From Ktedonospora formicarum (GTDB taxonomy: Bacteria; Chloroflexota; Ktedonobacteria; Ktedonobacterales; Ktedonobacteraceae): a stretch of DNA of 64,000 bases. The translations under genes were made by a program, and so were the position numbers. The DNA is taken from positions 496,001 to 560,000 of the forward strand of contig NZ_BNJF01000003.1 in the NCBI RefSeq assembly GCF_016587355.1, read 5' to 3'. The notes below the pieces were generated by a model. That model saw nothing but the letters and a program-made list of their open reading frames with translations. It made no database searches and was not told the origin of the DNA. Positions 43,456 through 52,912 of this stretch are shown piece after piece; the stretch's first letter is position 1; every line of letters starts with the position of its first letter.

Positions 43456-46400
43456 TCAGACCAGCAAACGAGCAGCAGGTGAGAGCAGGTGGAGTTGTTG
43501 AGCCAGCGCAATGGCTTCGGCACGGCGATTCACGCCCAGTTTGTGATAGATACTCCTGACCTGAGTTTTAATGGTATTGGAGGAGACGACCAGGATCTGG
43601 GCAATTTCGTCGTAGGTGTTCCCGGCGCAGAGATAATGCAGCACACGTCGTTCTTGTGGACTCAAAGATCCTGTCTGGAGCAAGGATTCTTCGGCACCTG
43701 GGACACGGCGTTTGGATGCGAAGGCGTGTAAGAGGGTGCGCACATACGTTGCTAATGCGAGATCCTGGAGCTGAGGGACGATCGCTTTGAGCAGCGTTTC
43801 CATGGGCTGACCTTCGTCAAGAAAGAGGCGCCGGTATCCTTCACTCCTGGTTTGGGTGAGCACATGCAGCACGATTTTTCTGGCCTCTGTCTGTTGATCG
43901 GCTGCGGCATACGCGAGGGCTTCAAGCAGCTGCAGCTCGAAGAGCGAGCGCTGGCGCTCCTGCATGTCTGTTTTCCAGGATGCCAGGAAAGAGAGTGCTT
44001 GCCTGCTTTCTGCCCTGGCAATGGAGAGACGAACCTGAAGAAATGCTTCTTCTTCACGGCGGATGTGATACTGGGCGGGATCTCCTGAGACACGATGTGA
44101 CCACACCTGGGCGCTGGCCAGATCACCTGTGGCTAGCGCGATGCGCGTCTGGTGAGCCTGGATCTCACGCAGAAACTGCGGGGAGTGTGCTTGAGCAGCC
44201 AATCGGCCCAGGAGTTCCTGTGCCTGGAGCGTCTGTCCACGTGCCTGGAGGATGCGGGCGAGCAGCAGTGATCCATCGGTTAAGAAGTGCAACTCTTCTG
44301 TTTGAGCAGCATTGAGATGGTGAGCTTGGGAGAGCAACTGCTCAGCAGTATCTAATTCGTTGCGCTCGTAAGCCAGTTGCGCCAGACCATGCAAAGCCTG
44401 GCGGATAAAAAACGTTTCCCGGTCTCCACTCACTGTGGTGAGTTGGAATTGAGCCAGTTCCCCAGTTTCCTGCTCTGTGGATCTCAATACTTGTTGATAC
44501 CACTGGGAGGCCTGTGACAATCTGCCCTGACCTTCCTCGATTTCGCCCAGAATCCACAGAACAGCGTACTGCCCCGGCAGCGACTGATCAGCCTCATAAG
44601 CCACGCGTGCTTCCAGGGCTTTCAGTCGGGCATTTTCCAGGCGTCCGGCAAGCAATTCTTCAACGGCGAGCAGTGAGAGGCTACTGCCACGCCAATGCTG
44701 CTCCCCCTCCGGCTGGAGGCGCAAGGTCTCATGAGCGAGCGCGAAAGCCGTGGGCAGTTCGTGTTGAAAGAAGGTAAAAGTGGCACGGAGAGAGAGAACC
44801 TGGGCGAGTTTGCTTTCATCCTTCTGGGAGCGAAAGCTCCGTTCGGCCATCGCCAGAGGCTGTTCAATACGTGTTCTCGTCGCAGGATCGCGCCGCTGCG
44901 ATGTAAAAATAAGGGATTCGGCATAGGCAAAACTGAGCAACGGATGAGCACTGAGCAGGGATTCTGGGAAACGTTCGAGCCAGCGGCGTAGCCCGGCGTA
45001 GTCTTTGCGAAAATGTTGGGGAGCCAGCATCCGCTCAAGCAGTGTGGCCACCTGCTCAAAGTCTCTGGCCTGAAACGCCGCTTCAATGGCATCAGGCAAG
45101 TTGTCGTGTTCTACATACCAATGGCTTGCTCGAGCATAGAGGCACTGCACTCCGGCCTCCCCCAGGCGTCTCTTGGCCTCACGCTGGATGGCCGTGGCCC
45201 ACAACGGGTGATAGCGATACCATTCGCTATCCAGCGGTTGCAGGAAGAGGTTGGCTCGTTCCACCTGATGAAGCAGAAGAGCACTATCGTTGCGGCCTGT
45301 GACGGTATCACAGAGCGAGGCACTTAAACGGCTGAGGACGCTCGTCTGCAACAAGAAATCCTGGAGAGAAGGAGGTTGGCGCGAGAGAATCTCTTCCTGC
45401 ACATACTCATGCAAAAAACGGTCGCTCTCACTCAATGCTTGAAGAAAAGCAGAAGAGTCATCATGCTTTTGGAGAGAGAGTGCTGCCAGTTGGAGACCGG
45501 CGATCCAGCCTTTGGTACGGTCTTCGAGTATCTGCACATCGTCTATCGAGAGGTGCAATCCCATACCCTGGATCAGAAATGCGTGTGTTTCAGCCTGGCT
45601 AAAACGAAGCTCTGTGCCTCGAAGCTCGACAAGTTGTCCACGCACGCGCCAGCGTGCAAGAGCAAGCGGAGGATCTTCACGGCTGGCAATCATCAGATGC
45701 AAAGAGGATGGCAGATGCTCGAGCAGAAAAAGCAGGCTTTCGTGAAGAGCTTGCTCCTGGATAACGTGATAATCATCCAGAATGAGTACTATTTCTTCCG
45801 AGAGCAACGTCAGTTCACTGATGAGCGTCGCCAGGATCGTGCGAAGGGTTGGGGAGTGACGGGTCTGGAGCAGGCTGAGAGCGGCTTCGCCGATCCCTGA
45901 TTGGCAGGCAGGACATTGTCTCAAGGCCTCAATAAATGTCACCCAGAAGCGGGCAGGATCGTTATCCTGCTCATCGAGAGAGAGCCAGGCAACCTGCCGA
46001 GGATGGCGCGCAGTCCAGGCAGAGAGCAGGGTGGTTTTCCCCCAACCAGCGGAGGCAGAGAGCAGCGCCAGAGGGTGCACGAGCGCGGTATCTAGCAGAT
46101 CAAGTAAACGCGGGCGCTCGACCAGTGAGACAGGCAAGCCAGGGCGTTGAAACTTGGGAAGCTGAACAGTTCCTCTCTCTTGAGAGGAACTTGGAGCATC
46201 TTTCTCCAGGGCTTGCCGTACTGTTGTCCCCCCCTGCTGCCAGACAACATCGGGTGTTCTCACAAACAGCCGTTCTTTGGGGCCTGGGGTGCTGATAGTG
46301 CTCTCGTCTTGTTCTTGGGCAATGCCGTTCAAGACCTGGGCCATGTCCTCCAGGTGAGCAAAAGTGATGGCAACGGCAGAACCAAGATAGCGCTTGACGA

Positions 46401-46626
46401 GGCGCCCATGCAAGCGTCGATACGCATACCAGTAGCTACTCCCACGTTGCACCCGCTGCTTCCGGACGGTATAAGATATGCCCCAACGGCTGTGAAAGGA
46501 GAAGGAGGAAACGTGCTCAAGCCAATCACTTGTGAGTGTTTGTGTACTGGCCTGATCATTCATGAAGAGGACATAGGTCTGTGCGTGCTCGGACCACCAA
46601 AACTGAGCGAGGGCATATCTGGGCAT
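43456..46626 (-). CDS. MalT-type LuxR regulator (STAND NTPase, 1056 residues)
   Basis: Start at 46626 (MPRYALAQFWWSEHAQTYVL) is preferred by family likeness; an in-frame ATG at 46659 exists. An N-terminal segment of about 150 residues is followed by a STAND NTPase with Walker A SASAGWGKTTLLSAW and Walker B IVLILDDYHVIQ, the linker FSQAETHAFLIQGMGLHLSI, then TPR-like helical repeats (about 500-950). The C-terminus is a LuxR HTH (LSPQERRVLHYLCAGNTYDE, IAQILVVSSNTIKTQVRSIY). MalT-like regulators are ATP- and inducer-dependent activators. A 12-bp inverted repeat lies 38 bp upstream of the start, a possible autoregulatory site. Confidence 0.9.
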   Translation of the reverse strand: MPRYALAQFWWSEHAQTYVLFMNDQASTQTLTSDWLEHVSSFSFHSRWGISYTVRKQRVQRGSSYWYAYRRLHGRLVKRYLGSAVAITFAHLEDMAQVLNGIAQEQDESTISTPGPKERLFVRTPDVVWQQGGTTVRQALEKDAPSSSQERGTVQLPKFQRPGLPVSLVERPRLLDLLDTALVHPLALLSASAGWGKTTLLSAWTARHPRQVAWLSLDEQDNDPARFWVTFIEALRQCPACQSGIGEAALSLLQTRHSPTLRTILATLISELTLLSEEIVLILDDYHVIQEQALHESLLFLLEHLPSSLHLMIASREDPPLALARWRVRGQLVELRGTELRFSQAETHAFLIQGMGLHLSIDDVQILEDRTKGWIAGLQLAALSLQKHDDSSAFLQALSESDRFLHEYVQEEILSRQPPSLQDFLLQTSVLSRLSASLCDTVTGRNDSALLLHQVERANLFLQPLDSEWYRYHPLWATAIQREAKRRLGEAGVQCLYARASHWYVEHDNLPDAIEAAFQARDFEQVATLLERMLAPQHFRKDYAGLRRWLERFPESLLSAHPLLSFAYAESLIFTSQRRDPATRTRIEQPLAMAERSFRSQKDESKLAQVLSLRATFTFFQHELPTAFALAHETLRLQPEGEQHWRGSSLSLLAVEELLAGRLENARLKALEARVAYEADQSLPGQYAVLWILGEIEEGQGRLSQASQWYQQVLRSTEQETGELAQFQLTTVSGDRETFFIRQALHGLAQLAYERNELDTAEQLLSQAHHLNAAQTEELHFLTDGSLLLARILQARGQTLQAQELLGRLAAQAHSPQFLREIQAHQTRIALATGDLASAQVWSHRVSGDPAQYHIRREEEAFLQVRLSIARAESRQALSFLASWKTDMQERQRSLFELQLLEALAYAAADQQTEARKIVLHVLTQTRSEGYRRLFLDEGQPMETLLKAIVPQLQDLALATYVRTLLHAFASKRRVPGAEESLLQTGSLSPQERRVLHYLCAGNTYDEIAQILVVSSNTIKTQVRSIYHKLGVNRRAEAIALAQQLHLLSPAARLLV

Positions 46627-46663
46627 AGAGCGTACTTTCTGTGCAATGACAAGAGGCACATCA

Positions 46664-46720
46664 TGTTGCCTAACACCTGTGACCCAACAAATATAGCACA
46701 GCTTGCTCTGTTAGGCAACA
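46664..46720. promoter_or_regulatory. 12-bp inverted repeat upstream of the MalT-type regulator
   Basis: TGTTGCCTAACA (46664-46675) and TGTTAGGCAACA (46709-46720) are perfect inverted copies with a 33-nt spacer, in the promoter region. The centre-to-centre distance is 45 bp. Two dimer sites for a LuxR HTH are the likely meaning. The stretch 46740-47037 contains no recognisable gene. Confidence 0.55.
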
Positions 46721-47037
46721 AAGAAGACGGGCTCGCAGGATGTCCTATCTCCCTCGGATCACTGAAGCGCAACGTCACTGGAGCCGTACTGGCATCAAGA
46801 CCAGTGAGCGACGGACCAAAGTAGATACTCGCATGGGGGCATCGTTCCCAGGGAATTCGATGATCTGGACATGGCCTTCGTTATTGAATGCCAGAAAACA
46901 GCTTGCGAGACCACCCTTCTGTTCGTACCTGGCGTAGGCACGCACCTGGGTCATTGGTGCTAGTCCCATGTGAAAAGATGCTGAGGTTCAAGGCTCTGGT
47001 AGTTTTAGATGGCAAAAGAGAGAAACCGTGCAGGCCT

Positions 47038-47530
47038 TTACTGACAGTAGAGTTGCTGTATTTGAGCAGGTACAGCGATTTTCTCGGTACTCGCAGAGAA
47101 GACGCAATCGCACCGATGGCAGTAGCAGAATTGCTCCCATTGGCACACCAGATATTGCCAGCGCGCCCTCTCCTGCCGTTGTAGCTCATGGCGGCGCTTA
47201 TTCGCTTGACGGAAAAACACGTTGTGAGTCAGGAATGCGAGGAGCAGAGGAGGTCCGATAAGGATGCCAACTGCTTGCGCTCCACCTACGTCGTTGTGTA
47301 AGAAATCGCCAACATGTATGATCTCCAGAGGGCATGTGTGTACGTCTTAGAAAGGACTCGCTCATAGAATTCAGGCTGAGGCTTCTGTACTTGATAATCT
47401 TGAGCAAAAATCGTAAAAGCAAACAGACCCGGTAAGCCGCAGCATTCTGGGTAGGTGTTTCCATTGGTGGCAAGCCCGAGACGATAGGTATCTTTCAACA
47501 GAGAGAGCACATCGGGATACAACGTAATGG
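47038..47530 (-). pseudogene. HAD-family hydrolase fragment joined to a zinc-ribbon protein tail
   Basis: The leftward frame starts YPDVLSLLKDTYRLGLATNG, then QKPQPEFYERVLSK (HAD motifs II and III). One base is missing near 47348; in the next frame HAD motif IV follows (LEIIHVGDFLHNDVGGAQAV). The N-terminal DxDGT segment is absent. Without a stop the frame then runs into unrelated sequence: a TM-like GILIGPPLLLAFLTHNVFFR, a charged helix (QANKRRHELQRQERARW) and a zinc-ribbon piece (CYCHRCDCVF), ending IQQLYCQ. A recombination joined two genes inside the HAD domain. Confidence 0.65.
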
Positions 47531-47610
47531 CAGCTTAGCACCCGATTGTTGGTGGAATCTCCTGGTCTGAGCTCGTTGACAGGACGGGCAATATATTATA
47601 GAATGGACAC

Positions 47611-48051
47611 ATGGGACTTAAACGAATGGACAACGTCGGCATCGTAGTGGAATCCCTCGACACCACTATCTCTTTTTTCGCTGAGCTCGGCCTCGAGCTC
47701 GAAGGGCGAGCTATGGTAGAAGGCGAGTGGGCAGGGAGCGTCACTGGACTGGGCGACCAGCGCGTAGAGATCGCCATGATGCGCACGCCAGATGGCCACA
47801 GCCGGCTCGAACTCTCGCGATTTATCACGCCTCCTGTGGTCGCCGATCACCGGAACGCCCCAGTTAACGCTCTCAGCTACCTACGTGTCATGTTTGCCGT
47901 GGACGATATTGACGATACGCTCGCCCGGCTCCGCAAGCACGGCGCAGAGCTTGTCAGCAGCGAAGTAGTCCAGTACCAAGACGCGTATCGGCTCTGCTAC
48001 ATCCGCGGACCTGAAGGACTTCTCATCGGGCTGGCCCAAGAACTCGGCTGA
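47611..48051 (+). CDS. VOC-superfamily protein (glyoxalase/dioxygenase fold)
   Basis: A 146-residue protein with two VOC modules: MDNVGIVVESLDTTISFFAE, GLELEGR...RVEIAMMRTPDG and LSYLRVMFAVDDIDDTLARL, CYIRGPEGLLIGLAQELG. The C-terminal (I)RGPEG(L/I)xxxLAxxLG is typical of lactoylglutathione-lyase-like proteins. It is a single gene with no obvious partner. Substrate unknown. Confidence 0.87.
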   Translation: MGLKRMDNVGIVVESLDTTISFFAELGLELEGRAMVEGEWAGSVTGLGDQRVEIAMMRTPDGHSRLELSRFITPPVVADHRNAPVNALSYLRVMFAVDDIDDTLARLRKHGAELVSSEVVQYQDAYRLCYIRGPEGLLIGLAQELG

Positions 48052-48521
48052 GTCGCAGCGGTTTCACGTGGATCGCGGCTGGACCAGCCGAGGCCATGAG
48101 CATAAAAGAAGAACAGCACATTGTTGCCGCTCGCCTGAACACAAAAATAGACCAAACGCTCCAGGCTTCGCAATCAGCACGACTATTCATGAATGCCACC
48201 AGACACCGTCGAGCGGCGAGAACGGGACACAGACACGCCAAGCGCAGCAGCACACGCGCTGCTACGCCTCTTACATACCAGGCCCGCCACATTTTCACAC
48301 ATGTTCCCACCACCACACCTGTCACACCTACTCATCAACGCGATGGCTCCAGACCCGCATCAAGCGCCAACGCACACAATAACGCATCACTGCGCCCATA
48401 TCGATGAACTCTGCACCTTCCTCGACCCTGGCTCACGCCACCGATACGGCACCTACGGCACATGCCCCGACGCTTCGCACGTCGATCTACCCTTCACCTC
48501 TTCCCATCCCCCGCCGCTGCC
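48052..48521. other. No recognisable gene (470 bp)
   Basis: Three overlapping rightward frames exist, but they are rich in His, Thr, Arg and Pro and show no motif or ribosome binding site. This looks like CA-rich non-coding DNA between convergent genes. Confidence 0.5.
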
Positions 48522-48932
48522 TCAATTGCTGGCTTTCTCTTTTTCTTCATATTTGTTTGAGAAATCGTTCCTGATGAGGAGGTCACGCAGCACGACCGCA
48601 TTGGTATGCTCGACATCGTGGGCGGCAAACACAAGAGTCAGTGATCCTTCTCTGAGCAGATCCCGCAGTGTGCAGAGGGCACTGTGTCCAACCCCAGACG
48701 CCAATTCAGCCTCGTAGCGGCGACGAAACTCCTCAAACTTTTCAGGATCATGCCCAAACCAGATGCGCAATTCATGACTTGGGGCGACCTCTTTGAGCCA
48801 GAGATCAATATGGGCGCGCTCTTTGGAGATCCCGCGTGGCCATAGGCGTTCCACAAGCACACGCGTCCCATCGCTCGCTGCTGGCTCGTCGTAGACACGT
48901 TTGAGCACGATAATAATAGGCTGCTTGCTCAT
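48522..48932 (-). CDS. DUF488-family protein (YeaO-like)
   Basis: 136 residues from the ATG at 48932 (GAGGAAATGAG upstream). The family signature is complete: LKRVYDEPAASDGTRVLVER, LWPRGISKERAHIDLWLKEV, APSHELRIWFGHDP and FRRRYEAEL, then TLVFAAHDVEHTNAVVLRDL. DUF488 proteins are small, probably nucleic-acid- or metal-linked proteins without a proven function. It lies just downstream of an OsmC fragment. Confidence 0.92.
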   Translation of the reverse strand: MSKQPIIIVLKRVYDEPAASDGTRVLVERLWPRGISKERAHIDLWLKEVAPSHELRIWFGHDPEKFEEFRRRYEAELASGVGHSALCTLRDLLREGSLTLVFAAHDVEHTNAVVLRDLLIRNDFSNKYEEKEKASN

Positions 48933-48983
48933 CTCATTTCCTCCTCTGGGTTCCACTCAGAACGGTAAGGCAGCCAGATATAC

Positions 48984-49100
48984 CTAGAGCCGAATGGCAA
49001 CATTGGTGCGCAAAGCGTTGGAAACGAGGCACAGTTGCTCTGCCTTCTGTGCGGCTTGTTCAAATCCTGCTGCATCAAGCGTCAACTCGTACATCAGCGC
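48984..49100 (-). pseudogene. OsmC/Ohr-family C-terminal fragment
   Basis: The leftward frame reads LMYELTLDAAGFEQAAQKAE, QLCLVSNALRTNVAIRL and stops at 48984. The AxxKAExxCxVSNALRxNVxIxL pattern is the C-terminus of OsmC/Ohr peroxide-resistance proteins, including the second peroxidatic Cys (QLCLVSN). The first three quarters of the gene are missing. Confidence 0.75.
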
Positions 49101-49370
49101 ATCACTGCGCTCATAATATTTACTATACACTCCTCCTCTCCCAGGCCCATCCCTCACTTGGGTCCGCTACTTCGCACTTTATCAGCCTCCGAGTAATATC
49201 GGAGGCTTCAATCCTCCGCTCCCTCGCTTGGGGAACGCTACGGAGCAAGAGATATCGAGCGGGATATGTAGTGCGCTTCTGAAGTACGCGCCTACATATC
49301 CCTCGCTTATATCTTGGTGGCGTGGGTCGCTCATACTTGTCTCTAAAACTAGATGAGCTATAAAATGGTA
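49101..49370. other. Intergenic, with hairpin at 49184-49207
   Basis: AGCCTCCGA pairs with TCGGAGGCT around GTAATA, between the P450 stop and the OsmC fragment. The stretch 49220-49300 has repeated CGCT/TATATC words but no gene. Confidence 0.45.
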
Positions 49371-50741
49371 CTAGTGTTTGTCTGAACGGGGACGTAGGAT
49401 AAGCGGGAGGCCATGCCTGGGCTGGTAAGTCATCGCATAGCGGGGAGTTATGACTACCCCTGGCGCCAGCTCAACCTCGTAAGCGCGAACAATTGTCGCG
49501 ATGAGGATTTGAGCGATAGTGAGAGACATTGGCTCGCCAATGCACATTCGCTGGCCTTTGCCGAACGGGTAATATGCGTGACGTACGCGAGCATCGAAGC
49601 GTTCTGGTGCGAAGCGATCTGGATCAAACGTCTCCGAGTTATCCCAGTAGCGAGGATCGCGGTGAGTCGCGTAAGGACTGAGGATGATCTGAGATCCGCC
49701 AGGTAGCTGGTATGGACCAAGTATATCGGTATCAACGGAACTACGGAAGAACATCGGGAAGGCCGGATAAAGACGGAATGCCTCGTCGATAACTTGTCGT
49801 GTGTAAGTAAGTTTAGGCAGGTCTTCGTATGTTGGTGGGCAATTACCAAGTACCTGATCGAGTTCTTCTCGCAATTTAGCGGCGACCTTGGGATGTTGGG
49901 AAAGGAGATACCAGGTCCAGGTTAAGCCGCTAGCGGTCGATTCATAGCCTGCCAGGAAGAGCGTAAATATCTCATCGCGTATCTGTCCATCGCTCATCCG
50001 CTCGCCAGTTTCTTCATCCTGGATGGACAGCAGCATGCCTAGGAGATCCTCATGTTCCACTGGATTGGCACGGCGCGTGGCAATGATGCTGTAGATTTCC
50101 TCATCAAGTGAAGTAATCGCCTGCTGATACGCGGTGGCTCCGGGTGTGGGAATCCAGCGTGGAAGGAAGAAGGTCCACACGCGTTCCGTCATGCCATGAA
50201 ATACTTTGTTGGTCAGGTCTAATAGACGCGTTGAGCGCTCAGATTCGACGGTCGCGCCAAACAACGTATTCATGATTATTTCAATGTTTAGATGAATTGT
50301 TTCCGTCAGAATATCGATTGGTTCGCCACGCTCTATAGTTGGTGTCCACCGTTTGAGGCCATCGGCAACGACCTTATTGATGTGTTCTACCATATCCTGA
50401 ATTCGCCGGGCGTGAAACGCTGGCTGCATGAGACGTCGTTGGCGTTTCCAGAAGTCGCCATTGCTGGTGAACAATCCATTGCCCAGAGCGAGCCGAATAC
50501 CGTCCATCATGCTGCCTTTTATGTAGTTGGCCGCATTGGTTACCAGGATTTGTTGTACATAATCGGGGTGACTCACCAGATAAACCTTGATTGGACCGGC
50601 ATTGAGGCGCACAAGCCCATCACCTTCGGCAGCCGCCTTCAAACAGAAACCACATGGATCTCTTGAGAGATACGGCAATACTCCGATCAAAGGAAAACCT
50701 GCGGGACCAGGAATGCGAATCGTGGGGGTGGTTGTGGACAT
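49371..50741 (-). CDS. Cytochrome P450
   Basis: 456 residues from the ATG at 50741 (GGATGGAG 8 nt upstream). The I-helix oxygen-activation motif is FLAGYESTASGLTWTWY, the ExxR pair is in VIDEAFRLYPAFP, the PERF-like segment is FDPDRFAPERFDAR, and the heme loop is YYPFGKGQRMCIGEPMSLTI with the axial Cys. The proline-rich start (IRIPGPAGFPLIGVLPYLSR) and WKRQRRLMQPAFH are typical of CYP102/CYP4-like class II relatives. No redox partner gene is adjacent. Confidence 0.93.
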   Translation of the reverse strand: MSTTTPTIRIPGPAGFPLIGVLPYLSRDPCGFCLKAAAEGDGLVRLNAGPIKVYLVSHPDYVQQILVTNAANYIKGSMMDGIRLALGNGLFTSNGDFWKRQRRLMQPAFHARRIQDMVEHINKVVADGLKRWTPTIERGEPIDILTETIHLNIEIIMNTLFGATVESERSTRLLDLTNKVFHGMTERVWTFFLPRWIPTPGATAYQQAITSLDEEIYSIIATRRANPVEHEDLLGMLLSIQDEETGERMSDGQIRDEIFTLFLAGYESTASGLTWTWYLLSQHPKVAAKLREELDQVLGNCPPTYEDLPKLTYTRQVIDEAFRLYPAFPMFFRSSVDTDILGPYQLPGGSQIILSPYATHRDPRYWDNSETFDPDRFAPERFDARVRHAYYPFGKGQRMCIGEPMSLTIAQILIATIVRAYEVELAPGVVITPRYAMTYQPRHGLPLILRPRSDKH

Positions 50742-51244
50742 TTTTGATGCTCCATCCATGATGCTAATGATGTGTTTATTGTTAGTGTTGGACGTACTTC
50801 CTTGATATGTTGAATATGAGCAATACACTCTGTAATGATATAAGAAAGTATACTATATATATTGAGAAGATACGATCTTTTTTGTAATTATGCATAATAA
50901 TGAGGAATTCTAGGCTATTATACCAAAATTGGTATTCGCGTCAGGACCGTTTCTTTTTTCTGCACAAACGAAATTTACCGACCAAAGTTCAAATGAGGAG
51001 CAATTGAGAGATTCTCACCAATTCGCTCACGAGTGGGGCACTTAGCGAGAGGTCAGAACAACTATCTTGAACTGATCTCCTCACCTCGTGAGGGAGAAGG
51101 AGTTAGAGTGCTAACCCGATAAAGATTATTACTGGCACCTTTCATCACATTCTCACTTAACGCCCATTTAGCAGATTGTTAACAATATCGCTATACAATC
51201 AATCTGACAGGGAATTCCCCTGGACGCATAACAGGAGTATTTTC
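50742..51244. other. Divergent promoter region with repeat copy E (51032-51056)
   Basis: AT-rich sequence between two diverging genes. GAGTGGGGCACTTAGCGAGAG followed by GTCA matches the GGGGCACTTGACGAGAGGTCA part of repeat copies A and B. No coding frame is recognised. Confidence 0.5.
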
Positions 51245-52798
51245 ATGAAAAGGCACCCGCGCAAGATTATATCGATTCTGGCCGGCGTAGTGATAGTGGC
51301 GGCGTTGCTCGCTTCCTTCTATGCTACCCAGGCGGCAAATGCGGCCTCCTCAACTTCTACGAATCAAGATGATAGGTCGCTTACCTCGACCCCTATTAAA
51401 CATGTGGTCGTTATCTTTCAGGAAAATGTCTCATTCGATCATTACTTTGGAACGTATCCCAACGCGACAAATCCGGCGGGGGAACCAGCGTTCCACGCTC
51501 GCCCAGGCACACCTTCCGTCAATGGCCTGACCCCAAGCCTGCTCACGAATAACCCCAACTCGGCCAACCCACAGCGCCTTGGGCTCGCTCAGAACATGAC
51601 CTGCGATCAGGATCATGCCTACACTGATGAGCAAAAGGCGTATGATCATGGCCTAGTCGATAAGTTTGTCGAGTCGGCCAGCGGGAGCAAATGCTCAGAT
51701 AAATCCATCGTGATGGACTACTACGATGGTAACACCGTGACCGCGCTGTGGAACTATGCGCAAAACTATGCGATGAGCGATAACTCATTTGATACGATCT
51801 TTGGCCCCTCAACCCCCGGCGCGTTGAATCTGATCGCAGGACAAACGCATGGCGCGACTCCTACCACACTGAGTGCACCTGGCTATCCAATGATTTCCAA
51901 TGGTACTGTCCTCAACGATTTCGATCCATTGTATGATGATTGCTCCTCCGGAAGCGTCGGTGGGATGACTGGCAAGAACATTGGCGATCTGCTCAATGCC
52001 AAGAATACCACCTGGGGCTGGTTCGAGGGCGGCTTCCGTCCCACGACAACTACGAATAATAAGGCGATCTGTGGTTCGACGCATACCAACATGGGCAATG
52101 CGTCGGTTACAGACTACATCCCTCACCATGAACCCTTCCAGTATTATCAGTCGACCGCCAATCCCCATCACCTGCCCCCTACCTCGCCAGCGATGGTTGG
52201 TAAGACGGACCAGGCGAACCACCAGTATGACCTCAGCGATTTCTGGACTGCCATAAACAAGGGCAATATGCCAGCGGTCAGTTTTCTGAAAGCCTCAGCC
52301 TACCAGGATGGTCACGCTGGTTATTCTGATCCTCTGGATGAGCAGCGCTTCCTGGTCGATACCATCAACCGCTTACAGCGCACCCCCGAGTGGAGTAGTA
52401 CTGCCGTGGTTATCTCGTACGATGACTCCGACGGTTGGTACGATCACGTAATGCCCCCAGTAATCAATCAGTCAAACGATCCCAATGATGCGCTCACCGG
52501 AACAGGAGCCTGCGGGACTGCGAAGGCTGGTGCTTATTCTGGTCGCTGTGGCTACGGTCCCCGCCTTCCACTGCTGGTTGTCTCGCCCTTTGCGAAAGAG
52601 AACTTCGTCGACCACTCGACCACGGATCAGACCTCCGTTCTCCGCTTCATTGAGGATAACTGGAACACAGGCCGTATCGGTGATCAATCGTTCGATGCTC
52701 TGGCAGGGAGTGTGAACAATATGTTCGACTTCTCTCGCCACGGCAACAACCGGAATCTCACGCTCGATCCCACGACAGGCGAGCCAGTTCATAGGTAA
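51245..52798 (+). CDS. Secreted phosphoesterase (phospholipase C / acid phosphatase type)
   Basis: 517 residues from the ATG at 51245 (AGGAG 7 nt upstream). The N-terminus is a Sec signal peptide (KRHPRKIISILAGVVIVAAL, cleavage near ANAAS). The phosphoesterase family signature begins IKHVVVIFQENVSFDHYFGT. Metal and phosphate-site segments follow: NSFDTIFGPSTPGALNLIAG, PAVSFLKASAYQDGHAGYSD, VVISYDDSDGWYDHV and RLPLLVVSPFAKENFVDHS. The nucleophile in this family is a Thr or Ser in the middle, possibly in the PSTPG segment. Function: release of phosphate or headgroups outside the cell. A terminator follows. Confidence 0.88.
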   Translation: MKRHPRKIISILAGVVIVAALLASFYATQAANAASSTSTNQDDRSLTSTPIKHVVVIFQENVSFDHYFGTYPNATNPAGEPAFHARPGTPSVNGLTPSLLTNNPNSANPQRLGLAQNMTCDQDHAYTDEQKAYDHGLVDKFVESASGSKCSDKSIVMDYYDGNTVTALWNYAQNYAMSDNSFDTIFGPSTPGALNLIAGQTHGATPTTLSAPGYPMISNGTVLNDFDPLYDDCSSGSVGGMTGKNIGDLLNAKNTTWGWFEGGFRPTTTTNNKAICGSTHTNMGNASVTDYIPHHEPFQYYQSTANPHHLPPTSPAMVGKTDQANHQYDLSDFWTAINKGNMPAVSFLKASAYQDGHAGYSDPLDEQRFLVDTINRLQRTPEWSSTAVVISYDDSDGWYDHVMPPVINQSNDPNDALTGTGACGTAKAGAYSGRCGYGPRLPLLVVSPFAKENFVDHSTTDQTSVLRFIEDNWNTGRIGDQSFDALAGSVNNMFDFSRHGNNRNLTLDPTTGEPVHR

Positions 52799-52837
52799 TG
52801 CGGGTTTATCAGGCTGATAAACAAGGCTAATACGAAG

Positions 52838-52867
52838 GACCGACCCATGTATGTGGGTTGGTCTTTT
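52838..52867 (+). terminator. Intrinsic terminator of the phosphoesterase gene
   Basis: GACCGACCCA (52838-52847) pairs with TGGGTTGGTC (52854-52863) around TGTATG, followed by TTTT. It lies 40 bp after the stop codon. Confidence 0.75.
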
Positions 52868-52912
52868 CGCATAATATCTCAACTACTCCTACAACTGCAG
52901 GATACATCTTTC

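Noticed and set aside
48193-48717. 174-codon rightward frame rich in His/Pro/Ser
   Set aside because: Partly antisense to the DUF488 gene; low-complexity composition and no start signal.
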